Assembly (NCBI GenBank): GCA_900199595.1
Contig: FZRB01000017.1
Span: forward strand, 1-64,000
Direction of reading: 5' to 3'
Source: Lachnospiraceae bacterium
GTDB lineage: Bacteria; Bacillota; Clostridia; Lachnospirales; Lachnospiraceae
DNA: 64,000 nt
Position numbers and translations under genes: made by a program. Under the pieces are notes generated by a model, which was given only the letters and a program-made list of their open reading frames with translations, had not been told where the DNA came from and made no database searches. Shown here piece by piece: positions 7,766-17,460 of this stretch (its first letter is position 1; each line of letters starts with the position of its first letter).

Positions 7766-9163
7766 ATGAAATTACCAATCTCAGAGTTTCTGGAAAAGTA
7801 TGATGCTGATAAGGATATTATCAGACTTCATATGCCGGGACATAAAGGGAGCTTTAAAGACTGCTGTGATGATATAACAGAGGTTTATGGTGCTGACAGT
7901 CTGTACGAAGCTGATTCTATTATATATGAGAGTGAGAAGATGACTTCAGAACTCTTCGGAACCAGAAGAACCTTTTATAGTACCGAGGGTTCATCACAGG
8001 TAATTAAGGCTATGTGTTACCTTGCTATAAAGCATGCAAGTGAGGTGACAGGAGATTATTCCAGAGGAGACTATGTTATTGCTGCATCAAGAAATGCACA
8101 TAAGTCTTTTATAAATGCGTCAATGCTTCTTCAGTTTGATATAGCATGGCTGCCATCAGAGGATGAGGATTACAGCATATGTAAGTGCAGTGTAACTCCT
8201 GAAGGACTCAGAAGTTTTCTTACTGAGTATAAGAAGAGAAGTGATAAAACTCTTGCAGCTGTTTTTGTAACAAGTCCTGATTATCTCGGAAATATGCTTG
8301 ATGTTAAGGGTCTTGCTGAGGTTGCCCATGAGTTTTCTACATTACTGATATGTGATAATGCTCATGGTTCATATCTAAAGTTTGTGGGTGGTGATATGCA
8401 TCCGATATCAATTGGTGCGGATATGACTACGGACTCTGCTCATAAGACTCTGCCGGTTCTGACCGGAGGTGCTTATCTGCATGTTTCGAAGAATTCACCT
8501 GAAGGTCTTGAGAATTCTGCAAGACAGGCGCTTCTTCTGTTTGGTTCAACCAGTCCGTCCTACAAGATAATGAAATCCATGGATATGGCTTTAGAAAGAG
8601 TGAAGCCCGCTGATTATGTGGCTTGTGCTGAGCATCTTAAAAAGCTGAAGCAGGATTTGAATAGTATAGGATTAAAAACCTATGGCAAGGAGCCTCTTAA
8701 GCTTACACTCGATCTGAGAGATTCTGAGATTGATGGAAATCATCTTAAGACGGCGCTCAGAGAAAAGAAAATAATATGTGAATATGGCGAGCCTGACTTT
8801 GTGGTTACCATGTGGTCGCCATTTAATAAATATCCTGAGGACTGTGAGAGATTCTTAAAAGCAGTAGCTGAGGTGAAGGATTCTTACAAGGCTTCCTCTG
8901 AGGATATAGAAAAAAGAAACAACAGCAGCTTCAGACATATGAGATTCAACCTTCCGGAGGTTGTATATCAGCCATATGAAACTATATTTATGCAGAAGAA
9001 GCTTGTAAAGGTTAGTGATGCTCTTGTTGGAGAGATAGCTGCAGATAATCTTACAGGATGTCCGCCTGCAATAACTCCTGTTATAGCAGGTGAGAGAATA
9101 GATCAAGGTATAATAGATATTATGAATTTCTACGGAGTCGAAGAAATTGGTATTATAGGATGA
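7766..9163 (+). CDS. PLP-dependent Orn/Lys/Arg-type decarboxylase
   Basis: This 465-residue protein matches the short Gram-positive branch of the prokaryotic ornithine/lysine/arginine decarboxylase family (SpeA/YaaO-like). It shows RLHMPGHKG at the N-terminus, STEGSSQVIKA, ICDNAHGSYLKF and the PLP-lysine motif DSAHKTLPVLTGGAYLH around residue 226. The C-terminal domain (about 330-465) ends in the family's CPPAITPVIAGE block. The wing and oligomerisation domain of the large enterobacterial enzymes is absent. AGGAGGAAAT precedes the ATG. Its stop codon lies 14 bases before the EctB-like aminotransferase start, so the two act in one pathway. The amino-acid substrate is not predictable from sequence; ornithine, lysine, arginine or 2,4-diaminobutyrate are all possible. 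Confidence 0.85.
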   Translation: MKLPISEFLEKYDADKDIIRLHMPGHKGSFKDCCDDITEVYGADSLYEADSIIYESEKMTSELFGTRRTFYSTEGSSQVIKAMCYLAIKHASEVTGDYSRGDYVIAASRNAHKSFINASMLLQFDIAWLPSEDEDYSICKCSVTPEGLRSFLTEYKKRSDKTLAAVFVTSPDYLGNMLDVKGLAEVAHEFSTLLICDNAHGSYLKFVGGDMHPISIGADMTTDSAHKTLPVLTGGAYLHVSKNSPEGLENSARQALLLFGSTSPSYKIMKSMDMALERVKPADYVACAEHLKKLKQDLNSIGLKTYGKEPLKLTLDLRDSEIDGNHLKTALREKKIICEYGEPDFVVTMWSPFNKYPEDCERFLKAVAEVKDSYKASSEDIEKRNNSSFRHMRFNLPEVVYQPYETIFMQKKLVKVSDALVGEIAADNLTGCPPAITPVIAGERIDQGIIDIMNFYGVEEIGIIG

Positions 9164-9177
9164 AAGGAGCGTGTATA

Positions 9178-10422
9178 ATGTCCAATATTTTTGAAGAGCA
9201 CGAATCAGAGGTTCGCTCTTATTGCAGGAAGTATCCTGTGGTTTTTTCAAAAGCAAAGAATGCAGAAATGTTTTCTGAAGATGGCACAAGATATGTTGAT
9301 TTTCTGTCAGTAGCCGGTTCCATGAATTATGGACATAATAATCCGTATATCAAAAAGGCGGTTCTTGACTATCTTTCAGAAGATAATATTATTAATTCTC
9401 TGGATATGTATACAAAGGCCAAGGAAGGCTTTATCGATACATTTTATAATAAGATACTGGCACCCAGAGGACTTGATTACAAGATCATGTGCTGTGGTTC
9501 AACAGGAACCAATGCGGTTGAGGCAGCTCTTAAGCTGGCTAGAAAGAATACCAAGAGAAGAAATGTAATAGCCTTTGGTGGTGCATTTCATGGAATGACT
9601 CTCGGAAGTCTTGCATGTACTACAGACAGAATCAGCAGAGAGGGTGCAGGAGTATCACTCGATGATGTTACATTTGCTCCTTATGATGGTTCAGATGGGG
9701 TTCAGGCTCTTGATTATCTGAAGTGGATAATTAAGGATGATCATTCAGGTGTTGATAAACCGGCAGCAATCATTCTTGAAACTATTCAGGCCGAGGGCGG
9801 TATAAATATAGCAAGTATAGAGTGGTTAAAGGGTATTCGTAAGTTCTGTACGGATAACAAAATACTGCTTATTGTAGATGATATACAGGTTGGAAACGGA
9901 AGAAGCGGATATTTCTTCTCCTTTGAGAGAGCGGGAATAGTTCCTGATATGGTAGTGCTTTCCAAGTCAATAAGCGGCTTTGGACTTCCAATGTCACTGC
10001 TCCTTATGAGACCTGAAATTGATATATTCAGACCTGCAGAGCATAATGGTACCTTCAGAGGTAATAATCTGGCCTTTGTAGGTGGCAAGGCAGCTATAGA
10101 TTATTTTATCGAAAATAAACTGGATGAGGTTTCCAGAAAGAATGGAGAAATCATCGAAGAAGCACTGAAGGATATCTGCTCGGGATATGATAAACTGAGT
10201 TACAGAGGTCTGGGAATGATATGGGGAATTGATTTTACAGAAATCGATACCACACTTGCAATCAAAGGCGTTCATGAGGCCTTTGACAGACATCTTATCC
10301 TGGAGGTAGCAGGACGAAAGGATGCAATCCTGAAGATTATGCCTCCGCTTACTATAGAAGAAGAGGTTCTCAGAGAAGGACTTGACATAGTTCGTGACGT
10401 AGTAAAAACCATAATGGCTTAA
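9178..10422 (+). CDS. Class III aminotransferase, EctB (diaminobutyrate--2-oxoglutarate aminotransferase)-like
   Basis: The start at 9178 (MSNIFEEHESEVRSYCRKYP, 414 residues) is preceded by AAGGAG with good spacing; an upstream in-frame ATG at 9160 lacks a site. The length and motifs fit EctB: FLSVAGSMNYGHNNP, CGSTGTNAVEAALKLAR, GAFHGMTLGSLA, ETIQAEGGIN, LIVDDIQVGNGRSG, the PLP-lysine in VLSKSISGFGLPMSL, and EHNGTFRGNNLAF. EctB converts aspartate semialdehyde to L-2,4-diaminobutyrate with glutamate. No ectA or ectC is nearby, so ectoine synthesis is not indicated. With the adjacent decarboxylase the pair could make a diamine such as 1,3-diaminopropane. That is inference; other omega-amino acids are possible substrates. 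Confidence 0.87.
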   Translation: MSNIFEEHESEVRSYCRKYPVVFSKAKNAEMFSEDGTRYVDFLSVAGSMNYGHNNPYIKKAVLDYLSEDNIINSLDMYTKAKEGFIDTFYNKILAPRGLDYKIMCCGSTGTNAVEAALKLARKNTKRRNVIAFGGAFHGMTLGSLACTTDRISREGAGVSLDDVTFAPYDGSDGVQALDYLKWIIKDDHSGVDKPAAIILETIQAEGGINIASIEWLKGIRKFCTDNKILLIVDDIQVGNGRSGYFFSFERAGIVPDMVVLSKSISGFGLPMSLLLMRPEIDIFRPAEHNGTFRGNNLAFVGGKAAIDYFIENKLDEVSRKNGEIIEEALKDICSGYDKLSYRGLGMIWGIDFTEIDTTLAIKGVHEAFDRHLILEVAGRKDAILKIMPPLTIEEEVLREGLDIVRDVVKTIMA

Positions 10423-10430
10423 CAAAAAAG

Positions 10431-10468
10431 GTGACACTTTGAATCAGGTTCAAAGTGTCATTTTTTTT
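10431..10468 (+). terminator. Rho-independent terminator with GAATC-A-GGTTC core
   Basis: GTGACACTTTGAA (10431-10443) pairs with TTCAAAGTGTCAT (10449-10461), followed by a run of eight T. It belongs to a family with the copies at 15483 and 43335: TGACACT arms around a GAACC-N-GGTTC core (here one mismatch, GAATC). Confidence 0.9.
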
Positions 10469-10561
10469 CGTGGAAAAAAAGGATTTTTTGTCTGCTTCAA
10501 TAATAATATAATGTACGCTGTGCATTGTTAGTCCATTGAATTGAATCGGAGAATGGGGATT

Positions 10562-11581
10562 ATGGATAGAGAACTGACTATAAGGGAAAGATATGAACGT
10601 AGTGAACATGATACGCTTAGCCGGTTTGCGTCCTTCAGTGATGAGTCGAGAGGACGTGATGTTCCGGAGGTGGAGAGTGATATCAGGACAGTCTATCAGA
10701 GGGATAGAGACAGAGTGCTTCACTGCAAGTCCTTCAGGCGTCTGAAGCATAAAACCCAGGTCTTCCTTGCTCCTTATGGAGATCATTACAGAACAAGACT
10801 GACACACACTCTGGAGGTTTCTCAGATAGCAAGAACTATAGCCAAGGCTATCAGGTGTAATGAAGAGCTTACCGAAGCCATAGCACTTGCACATGATATA
10901 GGTCATACACCCTTTGGTCATGTGGGAGAACGTGCACTTACTAAGGCCAGCGGAAAGAGTTTCAGTCATAATGAGCATGGCGTAAGAGTTGTAGAGAAGA
11001 TAGAAAATGCAGGAAAAGGTCTCAATCTCACCTGGGAGGTGAGGGATGGAATACTAAATCATAAAACCTCACTTACACCTGCAACATTGGAGGGGGATAT
11101 AGTCAGAGTATCCGATAAGATAGCATATATCAGCCATGATATCGATGACGGAATCAGGGCAGGAGTACTTTCGGAGGAGGGAATCCCGAAGGAGCTTACC
11201 GATATTCTGGGACATTCCACCAGACAGCGGATAGACAGAATGATCACAAATGTGGTCGAAAATTCTATAGATTCAGACAGGGTTCGCATGTCTGAACCTT
11301 ACTGGGATGCTCTGATCGAGCTTAGAAAATATATGTTTGATACCTTATATACTAATGAGATAGTGAAACGAGAGGAAGTAAAGGCTTTCAAAATAATTGA
11401 GATCCTTTATGAATACTATATGGATAATATAGATCTGCTTCCTGAGGAATTTATCAGGATGACGGATGAAAGTCTCAGCAGATCAGATATAGTCTGCTAT
11501 TATATAGCAGGAATGACAGATAATTATGCAATAGAAAACTTTGAAAGTATATACATACCGCGCTCGTGGAGCGTGTATTAA
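10562..11581 (+). CDS. dgt: Deoxyguanosine triphosphate triphosphohydrolase-like protein
   Basis: This HD-domain dNTPase has 339 residues from the ATG at 10562 (MDRELTIRERYE), chosen because GGAGA lies nine bases upstream; ATG 10553 and TTG 10541 are alternatives. Family motifs are seen in order: RTVYQRDRDRVLHCKSFRRL.HKTQVFL, RLTHTLEVSQIAR (metal His), the HD pair in ALAHDIGHTPFGH near residue 111, and VRVSDKIAYISHDIDDGI (last metal Asp). The enzyme hydrolyses dGTP or other dNTPs to nucleoside and triphosphate. In Clostridia it commonly precedes dnaG and rpoD, as here, 27 bases upstream of dnaG. Confidence 0.93.
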   Translation: MDRELTIRERYERSEHDTLSRFASFSDESRGRDVPEVESDIRTVYQRDRDRVLHCKSFRRLKHKTQVFLAPYGDHYRTRLTHTLEVSQIARTIAKAIRCNEELTEAIALAHDIGHTPFGHVGERALTKASGKSFSHNEHGVRVVEKIENAGKGLNLTWEVRDGILNHKTSLTPATLEGDIVRVSDKIAYISHDIDDGIRAGVLSEEGIPKELTDILGHSTRQRIDRMITNVVENSIDSDRVRMSEPYWDALIELRKYMFDTLYTNEIVKREEVKAFKIIEILYEYYMDNIDLLPEEFIRMTDESLSRSDIVCYYIAGMTDNYAIENFESIYIPRSWSVY

Positions 11582-11608
11582 AGCTTGAAAGATACCTAGG
11601 GAAAAACA

Positions 11609-13366
11609 ATGTTTTATTCAGATGATATAGTTGAAGAGGTCAGATCCAGAAATGACATAGTGGATGTGATTTCAGAATATGCAGGGCTTAAAAAAGCGGG
11701 TAATTCATATAAATGCTGCTGTCCTTTTCATAGTGAGAAAACCCCATCATTTACAGTGAGCAGAGAAAAACAGATGTATCACTGTTTTGGATGCGGTGCC
11801 GGTGGAAATGTATACACATTTATTATGAAATACGAGAATTTTACATTTCCGGAGGCTATTGATTTTCTGGCAAAAAGGGCAGGAATAACCCTTCCCGAGA
11901 AGGAAATGAGTCCTGAAGATAAAAAGAAGTATTCCAGAAAGCAGCAGATGTTTGATGTCAACAAGAGTGCTGCAGCATATTTTCATTTTCTTCTGACAAA
12001 AACCGAACGGGGAAAGCTGGGTTATAATTATTATAAGGAAAGAGGATTTACTGACGAAACCATAGCTAAGTTCGGACTTGGTTATGCTGATATATACAGG
12101 GATGATTTATACAAATACCTGAAAAATAAGGGCTTTTCGGATTCTATTATCAAGGATGCCGGACTGGTTGATTTCGATGAAAGAAATGGTCCGAGAGATA
12201 AGTTCTGGAACAGGGTTATGGTTCCGATAACAGATATTAATGGTAAGATAATCGCATTTGGCGGTCGTGTTCTCGGAGATGCAAAACCAAAGTATTTAAA
12301 TACTAAGGAAACCGATATATTTAATAAGAGTCGTAATCTCTTTGCCATGAATATAGCACGGCACAGCAGAAAAAAAGGGGTTATTCTCTGTGAGGGTTAT
12401 ATGGATGTCATAGCCATGCATCAGGCGGGCTTTGATAATGCCATAGCGTCACTTGGAACCGCATTTACAGAGGGACAGGCTAATCTGATCAAGAGATATA
12501 CAAATGATGTTTATCTGGCTTATGACAGCGACGGAGCCGGACGAGCGGCGGCGATGAAGGCAATCCAGATACTGAGGAATCTGGAGATGACTCAAAGAGT
12601 CATAGATTTAAAACCCTATAAGGATCCGGATGAATTCATAAAGAATCTTGGTACTGAGCAATATGAGGAAAGAGTGAGAAATGCGCTCACAGGAAGAATC
12701 TATGAGATTAACAGCATAGTAGAAAACTATGATCTGAATAATCCTGAAGAAAAAACTTCATTTATGAAGGAGGCCTCCAGGCTTCTGGCTGGAATAGAGG
12801 ATTCTGCAGAAAGACAGAATTACATAGACAGCGTAGCTTCAAGGTATTATCTGAACAAGGATGAGTTGAAGAAGCTGGTAAGTGCTGTAGGGCTTTCGGG
12901 AAATGCTGCTGATATGGCAGCCTATCAGACGAGGGAAAACCGGAGCAGAGTAGAGACAGATCCTATGGAGGATGATCAGAAATATCTGCTTACAATGATG
13001 GTCAACGAACCGTATCTGTTTGAAAGATTATCTGATATTATTTCTGAGGATGATTTTACGGTAGACTATATAAGTGACGTGGCCCAATGTGCTTTCAGTG
13101 AATACAGACAAACCGGAGAAGTAAATCCTGCAAAAATCCTGAACAGATATGAAGATGCTGAGCTTCAGGAAAAGGTAAGTGGTATCTTTACTAAAGAGCT
13201 TGAATTCGATACAACACCTTCCGTACTCGAAAAAGCCCTGACAGATATCATAATAAAGATAAAATCAAATAATATAGACCGGCAGCTGAAAAACAATACT
13301 GGTCTCAGCAGTATAGAGCTGGCTAAGAAAAAAAGTGAAATAAAAAAGCTTAAGATAAAGCTGTAA
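11609..13366 (+). CDS. dnaG: DNA primase
   Basis: This 585-residue DnaG makes RNA primers at the replication fork. The N-terminal CHC2 zinc finger is complete ([11 protein letters not shown], then [10 protein letters not shown], about residues 38-62). The catalytic core follows (RFGLGY-like FGLGYADI, then FGGRVL and YLNTKET), and the Toprim segment carries [15 protein letters not shown] and [10 protein letters not shown] at about residues 258-310. The C-terminal helicase-binding region (about 440-585) is divergent, as usual. The ATG has GGGAAAA upstream, a weak site, consistent with coupling to dgt. It sits in the classic macromolecular synthesis order before rpoD. Confidence 0.97.
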   Translation: MFYSDDIVEEVRSRNDIVDVISEYAGLKKAGNSYKCCCPFHSEKTPSFTVSREKQMYHCFGCGAGGNVYTFIMKYENFTFPEAIDFLAKRAGITLPEKEMSPEDKKKYSRKQQMFDVNKSAAAYFHFLLTKTERGKLGYNYYKERGFTDETIAKFGLGYADIYRDDLYKYLKNKGFSDSIIKDAGLVDFDERNGPRDKFWNRVMVPITDINGKIIAFGGRVLGDAKPKYLNTKETDIFNKSRNLFAMNIARHSRKKGVILCEGYMDVIAMHQAGFDNAIASLGTAFTEGQANLIKRYTNDVYLAYDSDGAGRAAAMKAIQILRNLEMTQRVIDLKPYKDPDEFIKNLGTEQYEERVRNALTGRIYEINSIVENYDLNNPEEKTSFMKEASRLLAGIEDSAERQNYIDSVASRYYLNKDELKKLVSAVGLSGNAADMAAYQTRENRSRVETDPMEDDQKYLLTMMVNEPYLFERLSDIISEDDFTVDYISDVAQCAFSEYRQTGEVNPAKILNRYEDAELQEKVSGIFTKELEFDTTPSVLEKALTDIIIKIKSNNIDRQLKNNTGLSSIELAKKKSEIKKLKIKL

Positions 13367-13404
13367 ATATTTATTCAAAAGAAATAAAAGAAAGAGGTAT
13401 GAAA

Positions 13405-14700
13405 ATGGCTTCAAGAAAGGTAAACACTAAAGGAAAAAACGAGAAGGAGATATTAGAGGAGGAAATCGAAACAGAAAATCAGCTTTTGGAAGAAAATAGT
13501 CTTGAAGATATGGATGATGAGCCATCAACAGGTGAGCTTATCGATGAATCAAATGCAGACACTGAGGATAGTCTGACAGATGAAGAAAGAGAGAAAATCT
13601 TTGATTCCAAGCTTAAGAAGCTTTTAAAGGAAGCAAAAAAGAAGGGTACTGTTCAGGATGATGATATCATTGATGCACTTAAAGATACCCAGTCTCTTCT
13701 TACTCCTGATTATATGGCCAAAGCTCTTGATTTCTTTGAGAAGAATAATGTTGATGTACTTAACTTCTCAGATGATGAACCGGATCTGGATGATGATGAT
13801 CTGGGGATCGATCTTTCAGATGAAGAAGAGATTGATCTTGAGCATATAGATATGTCAGTTCCTGAAGGTGTAAGTCTTGAGGATCCTGTAAGAATGTACC
13901 TTAAGGAGATAGGTAAAGTGCCTCTTCTTAATGCCGATCAGGAAATAGAGCTGGCCCAGAAAATGGAAAAGGGCGATGAAGCTGCAAAGAAGCAGCTGGC
14001 AGAGGCAAATCTCAGGCTTGTTGTCAGTATAGCAAAAAGATATGTGGGACGTGGAATGCTGTTCCTTGATCTTATTCAGGAAGGTAACATGGGTCTCATT
14101 AAAGCAGTTGAGAAATTTGATTACCGAAAGGGTTATAAGTTTTCAACCTATGCAACCTGGTGGATCAGACAGGCTATTACCAGAGCTATAGCTGATCAGG
14201 CAAGAACCATACGTATTCCTGTACATATGGTTGAAACAATTAATAAGCTTACAAGAGTATCCAGACAGCTCCTGCAGGAGCTTGGACGTGAGCCGAGTCC
14301 CGAAGAGATTGCAGAGGAAATGGATATTCCGGTGGACAGAGTTCGTGAGATACAGAAGATATCACAGGAGCCGGTTTCTCTTGAAACACCTATAGGTGAA
14401 GAAGAGGACAGTCATCTTGGAGATTTCCTTCCTGATGATGATGTTCCGGCACCATCAGAGGCTGCTGCTTCCATGATACTTAAGGAGCAGCTTGTAGAGG
14501 TACTTGGAACACTGACTGACAGAGAGCAGAAGGTTCTCAGACTAAGATTCGGACTCGATGACGGAAGAGCCAGAACACTTGAAGAGGTAGGTAAAGAGTT
14601 TAATGTTACACGTGAGCGTATCAGACAGATAGAAGCAAAAGCACTCAGAAAACTCAGACATCCGAGTCGTTCACGTAAGCTTAAGGAGTTTCTTGAGTAA
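13405..14700 (+). CDS. rpoD: RNA polymerase primary sigma factor
   Basis: This vegetative sigma factor has 431 residues if translation begins at the second ATG (13405), which lies seven bases after AAAGAGG; the first ATG at 13399 is only one base from that site. An acidic N-terminal region 1.1 (about 1-150) is followed by region 1.2 ([16 protein letters not shown]), region 2 ([50 protein letters not shown]), region 3 (ETINKL..., [13 protein letters not shown]) and region 4 ([35 protein letters not shown]). All promoter-contact motifs are intact. Its stop overlaps the trmK start by one base. Confidence 0.98.
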   Translation: MASRKVNTKGKNEKEILEEEIETENQLLEENSLEDMDDEPSTGELIDESNADTEDSLTDEEREKIFDSKLKKLLKEAKKKGTVQDDDIIDALKDTQSLLTPDYMAKALDFFEKNNVDVLNFSDDEPDLDDDDLGIDLSDEEEIDLEHIDMSVPEGVSLEDPVRMYLKEIGKVPLLNADQEIELAQKMEKGDEAAKKQLAEANLRLVVSIAKRYVGRGMLFLDLIQEGNMGLIKAVEKFDYRKGYKFSTYATWWIRQAITRAIADQARTIRIPVHMVETINKLTRVSRQLLQELGREPSPEEIAEEMDIPVDRVREIQKISQEPVSLETPIGEEEDSHLGDFLPDDDVPAPSEAAASMILKEQLVEVLGTLTDREQKVLRLRFGLDDGRARTLEEVGKEFNVTRERIRQIEAKALRKLRHPSRSRKLKEFLE

Positions 14701-15476
14701 TGAATATTCAGCTATCCAAAAGAATGAAGCAGATAGCAGACATGATTACACCGGGGCGTGTCACGGCTGATATAGGCTGTGATCACGGTCTGGTGTCTAT
14801 TTATCTGCTAAAGAATAATATAGCACCAAGAGTAATTGCCATGGATATAGCAGAAGGTCCCCTTGAGTCAGCGAAGAATAATATCAGACAGCTGCTGCCG
14901 GCTGAGCTTAATAACAGGATCGAACTTAGGCTGTCAAATGGATTTGAAGCTGTTTCTCCGGGGGAAACTGAGGCTGCCGTGATTGCGGGAATGGGTGGCC
15001 AGCTAATTATTTCCATTATAAAAGCTGGTTTACATAATTCTGCAATAGCGCCTGGATATGAACTGATTCTGTCACCACAGTCGGATGTACCTATGGTGAG
15101 GCGGTTCCTCAGAGAAAACGATTTCTCCATATCAGATGAAGAAATGCTGTCAGAGGATGGTAAATACTATAATATAATTAAGACAGTTTTCCTTGGAAAT
15201 AACAGAGAAGCAGCAGGTACATCTGATGATGCTAATAATACTGAAACAGAGGGTATGCAGAGTAGCGGCGAAACAGAAGTATATGACAGATATGGTCAGA
15301 TACTTTTATATAAAAAATCTCCCGTGTTAAGGGAATATCTTGAGAAAGAGCTGGAAAAGAAGGAGAAGCTTTTCTGCTCACTCTCAAAGAAAACTACAGA
15401 GGGCTCCATAAAACGCCTGACAAGTCTCAGAACAGAGATAGAGCTTGCGGCATCAGCTCTCAACTTTTTTAGTTAA
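14700..15476 (+). CDS. trmK: tRNA (adenine(22)-N1)-methyltransferase
   Basis: This 258-residue TrmK (YqfN) family protein has the class I methyltransferase fold: the SAM-binding motif TADIGCDHGLVSIYLL (about residues 22-37), VIAMDIAEGPLESA, and the family hallmark AGMGGQLI (about residue 97), followed by LSPQSDVPMVRRFL and EDGKYYNIIK. It methylates A22 in the D-arm of tRNA. An insertion rich in Asn, Glu and Ser (about 175-200, GTSDDANNTETEGMQSSGE) lies in the middle of the C-terminal part, which ends in a coiled-coil helix. The ATG overlaps the rpoD stop (TAATG), indicating translational coupling. A hairpin terminator ends the operon. Confidence 0.92.
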   Translation: MNIQLSKRMKQIADMITPGRVTADIGCDHGLVSIYLLKNNIAPRVIAMDIAEGPLESAKNNIRQLLPAELNNRIELRLSNGFEAVSPGETEAAVIAGMGGQLIISIIKAGLHNSAIAPGYELILSPQSDVPMVRRFLRENDFSISDEEMLSEDGKYYNIIKTVFLGNNREAAGTSDDANNTETEGMQSSGETEVYDRYGQILLYKKSPVLREYLEKELEKKEKLFCSLSKKTTEGSIKRLTSLRTEIELAASALNFFS

Positions 15477-15482
15477 CATAAA

Positions 15483-15523
15483 AAAGATGACACTCTGAAC
15501 CTGGTTCAAACTGTCATCTTTTG
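15483..15523 (+). terminator. Rho-independent terminator with GAACC-T-GGTTC core
   Basis: AAAGATGACA (15483-15492) pairs with TGTCATCTTT (15512-15521), enclosing an inner GAACC-T-GGTTC palindrome. The A-rich and T-rich flanks make it usable from either strand. It is the second member of the TGACACT/GAACC family. Confidence 0.85.
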
Positions 15524-15547
15524 ATGTAGAAATGGAAAGGAGTAAAT

Positions 15548-17236
15548 ATGGGTAAGGAAAAGCAAATAAGCGTAGATGTTAAGATAGCAGATCAGATAAA
15601 TGAAAAAAAGACATTTACGTCCGGGGTGACTCTTAAAGAGATAATTGACAGTTTTCAGATTGAAAATAAAAACGATTATGTAGCTGCGTTTTTGAATAAA
15701 ACTCTGAAAGAGTTGAATTGGAAGGTATATAAGGATGCTGAGGTTGAATTTCTTTCCAAAACATCAGTAATTGGTTTTGATTTATATAAAAGAAGTGTAG
15801 TTCTTCTTATGCTTAAGGCTGCAAAAGATGTTTTATGTAAATCAGAAGGTTCATACAGAATAGAAGTTATGTATTCGCTTGCAAATGGTTTCTTTTGCAG
15901 ACTGGTCGATGCTGAGACAGAGGTTACAGAAGAGCTTCTGGAAAAAATAAAAAACAGAATGAAGGAGCTGGTAGAAAAGGACATTCCTATTGGAAAGCGT
16001 ATAGCTTATACTCCGGATATGAGAAGGCGTTTCTTAGAGAGAGACCTTCCGGGCAAGGCTGCTCTTCTTAAGTACAGAAGAGCATCAAGGACAAATGTAT
16101 ACTATTTGGATGATTATGAAGATTATTATTACGGGTATATGGTTCCGTCAACAGGCTGCCTTACGCTTTTTGATCTTGTTAAATATGATGATGGTTTTGT
16201 TCTTGTTATTCCGGATAGAAAGACCTTCAGTATGGATGATCCATATAAGGCGCCTGATAAGCTTTATAATGTGCTCAGACAGTCAGAGGACTGGGGAAAC
16301 AAGCTGAATATCAGCTGCGTAGGTGCTTTGAATGATCTTATAGTTTCCGGATGGGGAAATCATCTTATACTCATGCAGGAAGCGCTTATGGAGAAGCAGA
16401 TAGCCAATATTGCAGAGACCATAGTAAAGGAAGACAGAAGGATAATACTTATAGCAGGACCTTCTTCTTCGGGAAAGACTACATTTTCCAACAGACTCAG
16501 TGTTCAGCTGGGAACCTTCGGTATGACACCATATCCTATAGCTATGGATAATTTCTTTAAGGAGAGGGAGGATACTCCGAAGGATGCAGACGGAAAATAC
16601 GACTTTGAATGCATTGAGGCAATGGATTTAAAGCTTTTCAATGATACCATGTCGGGACTTCTGGAAGGCAGGGAGATGCCTATGCCGACCTTTGACTTTA
16701 TGATCGGCAAAAAAGTATATGACGGAAAGACCATTAAGCTGAACAAGGGAGATGTGCTCGTAGTTGAAGGAATACATGCACTTAATCCTTTATCCACAGA
16801 GTCATTGCCTAAGGACAGCAGTTTTAAGATATATATAAGTGCGCTTACTCAGCTTAATATAGATGAACATAACAGAATATCCACAACAGATACAAGACTT
16901 CTCAGACGAATAGTAAGAGATGCAAGAACAAGAGGAAACAGTGCCACAAAGACTATAAGTATGTGGCAGTCCGTAAGACGTGGAGAAGAACAGAATATAT
17001 TCCCGTTCCAGGAAGAAGCAGATGCTATGTTTAATTCTGCGATGATATATGAATTATCGGCAATCAAGCAGTTTGCAGAACCGCTGCTGTTCGGAGTGCC
17101 GGAGGATAGTGACGAATATTACGAAGCAAAGAGACTGCTTAAGTTTCTTGATTATTTCCTTGGAATTGATATATCACTCATCCCACAGAATTCACTTATG
17201 AGAGAGTTTATCGGAGGAGGATGTTTTAAAGTCTGA
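15548..17236 (+). CDS. udk: TGS-domain nucleoside (uridine) kinase
   Basis: This 562-residue protein has the architecture typical of Firmicutes long uridine kinases. An N-terminal TGS-like domain (about 1-65) and a threonyl-tRNA-synthetase-like second domain (about 70-270, with YTPDMRRRFLERDL) precede the P-loop kinase domain. That domain has Walker A GPSSSGKTTF at about residue 304, MDNFFKERE, PTFDFMIGKK, VVEGIHALNP and RLLRRIVRDARTRG. It phosphorylates uridine or cytidine in pyrimidine salvage. The synthetase-like part lacks the class II catalytic signature and probably has a regulatory or binding role. GAAAGGAG lies eight bases upstream. It is monocistronic: a terminator precedes it and a large hairpin element follows. 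Confidence 0.88.
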   Translation: MGKEKQISVDVKIADQINEKKTFTSGVTLKEIIDSFQIENKNDYVAAFLNKTLKELNWKVYKDAEVEFLSKTSVIGFDLYKRSVVLLMLKAAKDVLCKSEGSYRIEVMYSLANGFFCRLVDAETEVTEELLEKIKNRMKELVEKDIPIGKRIAYTPDMRRRFLERDLPGKAALLKYRRASRTNVYYLDDYEDYYYGYMVPSTGCLTLFDLVKYDDGFVLVIPDRKTFSMDDPYKAPDKLYNVLRQSEDWGNKLNISCVGALNDLIVSGWGNHLILMQEALMEKQIANIAETIVKEDRRIILIAGPSSSGKTTFSNRLSVQLGTFGMTPYPIAMDNFFKEREDTPKDADGKYDFECIEAMDLKLFNDTMSGLLEGREMPMPTFDFMIGKKVYDGKTIKLNKGDVLVVEGIHALNPLSTESLPKDSSFKIYISALTQLNIDEHNRISTTDTRLLRRIVRDARTRGNSATKTISMWQSVRRGEEQNIFPFQEEADAMFNSAMIYELSAIKQFAEPLLFGVPEDSDEYYEAKRLLKFLDYFLGIDISLIPQNSLMREFIGGGCFKV

Positions 17237-17284
17237 AGATATATCCGTGCGAGTGAACGGAGTGAGGGTTGAGAAAAAATAAAT

Positions 17285-17435
17285 GCTCAGTCAGCGACAT
17301 ATCCTTCTCGAGACCATAAGCGGTCTCAGCACTTAGCGATTCAGACGTCCGAAGGATGGCTGAGAGCTTAGTACTGCTAGGGCACCGCGCCTGTGCGAGA
17401 GCAGTGTCGAGAGAAGGATATGTTTCTGACTGAGC
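17285..17435. repeat. Nested long inverted-repeat element A
   Basis: The outer arms GCTCAGTCAG (17285-17294) and ACATATCCTTCTC (17297-17309) pair with GAGAAGGATATGT (17411-17423) and CTGACTGAGC (17426-17435), 23 base pairs with one 2-nt internal loop. Inside are further stems: GAGACC/GGTCTC (17310-17327), CTCAGC/GCTGAG (17325-17330 with 17359-17364), ACTGCT/AGCAGT (17373-17378 with 17400-17405) enclosing GCAC/GTGC. No coding frame is evident. It lies between the convergent udk and rnpB genes and could act as a bidirectional terminator, a structured RNA or a MITE-like relic. Confidence 0.65.
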
Positions 17436-17460
17436 TAAGTAAATTAAACAAAGTGAGCGA

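Noticed and set aside
7766-10422. Ectoine biosynthesis operon
   Set aside because: Only an EctB-like gene is present; ectA and ectC are absent and the partner is a decarboxylase.
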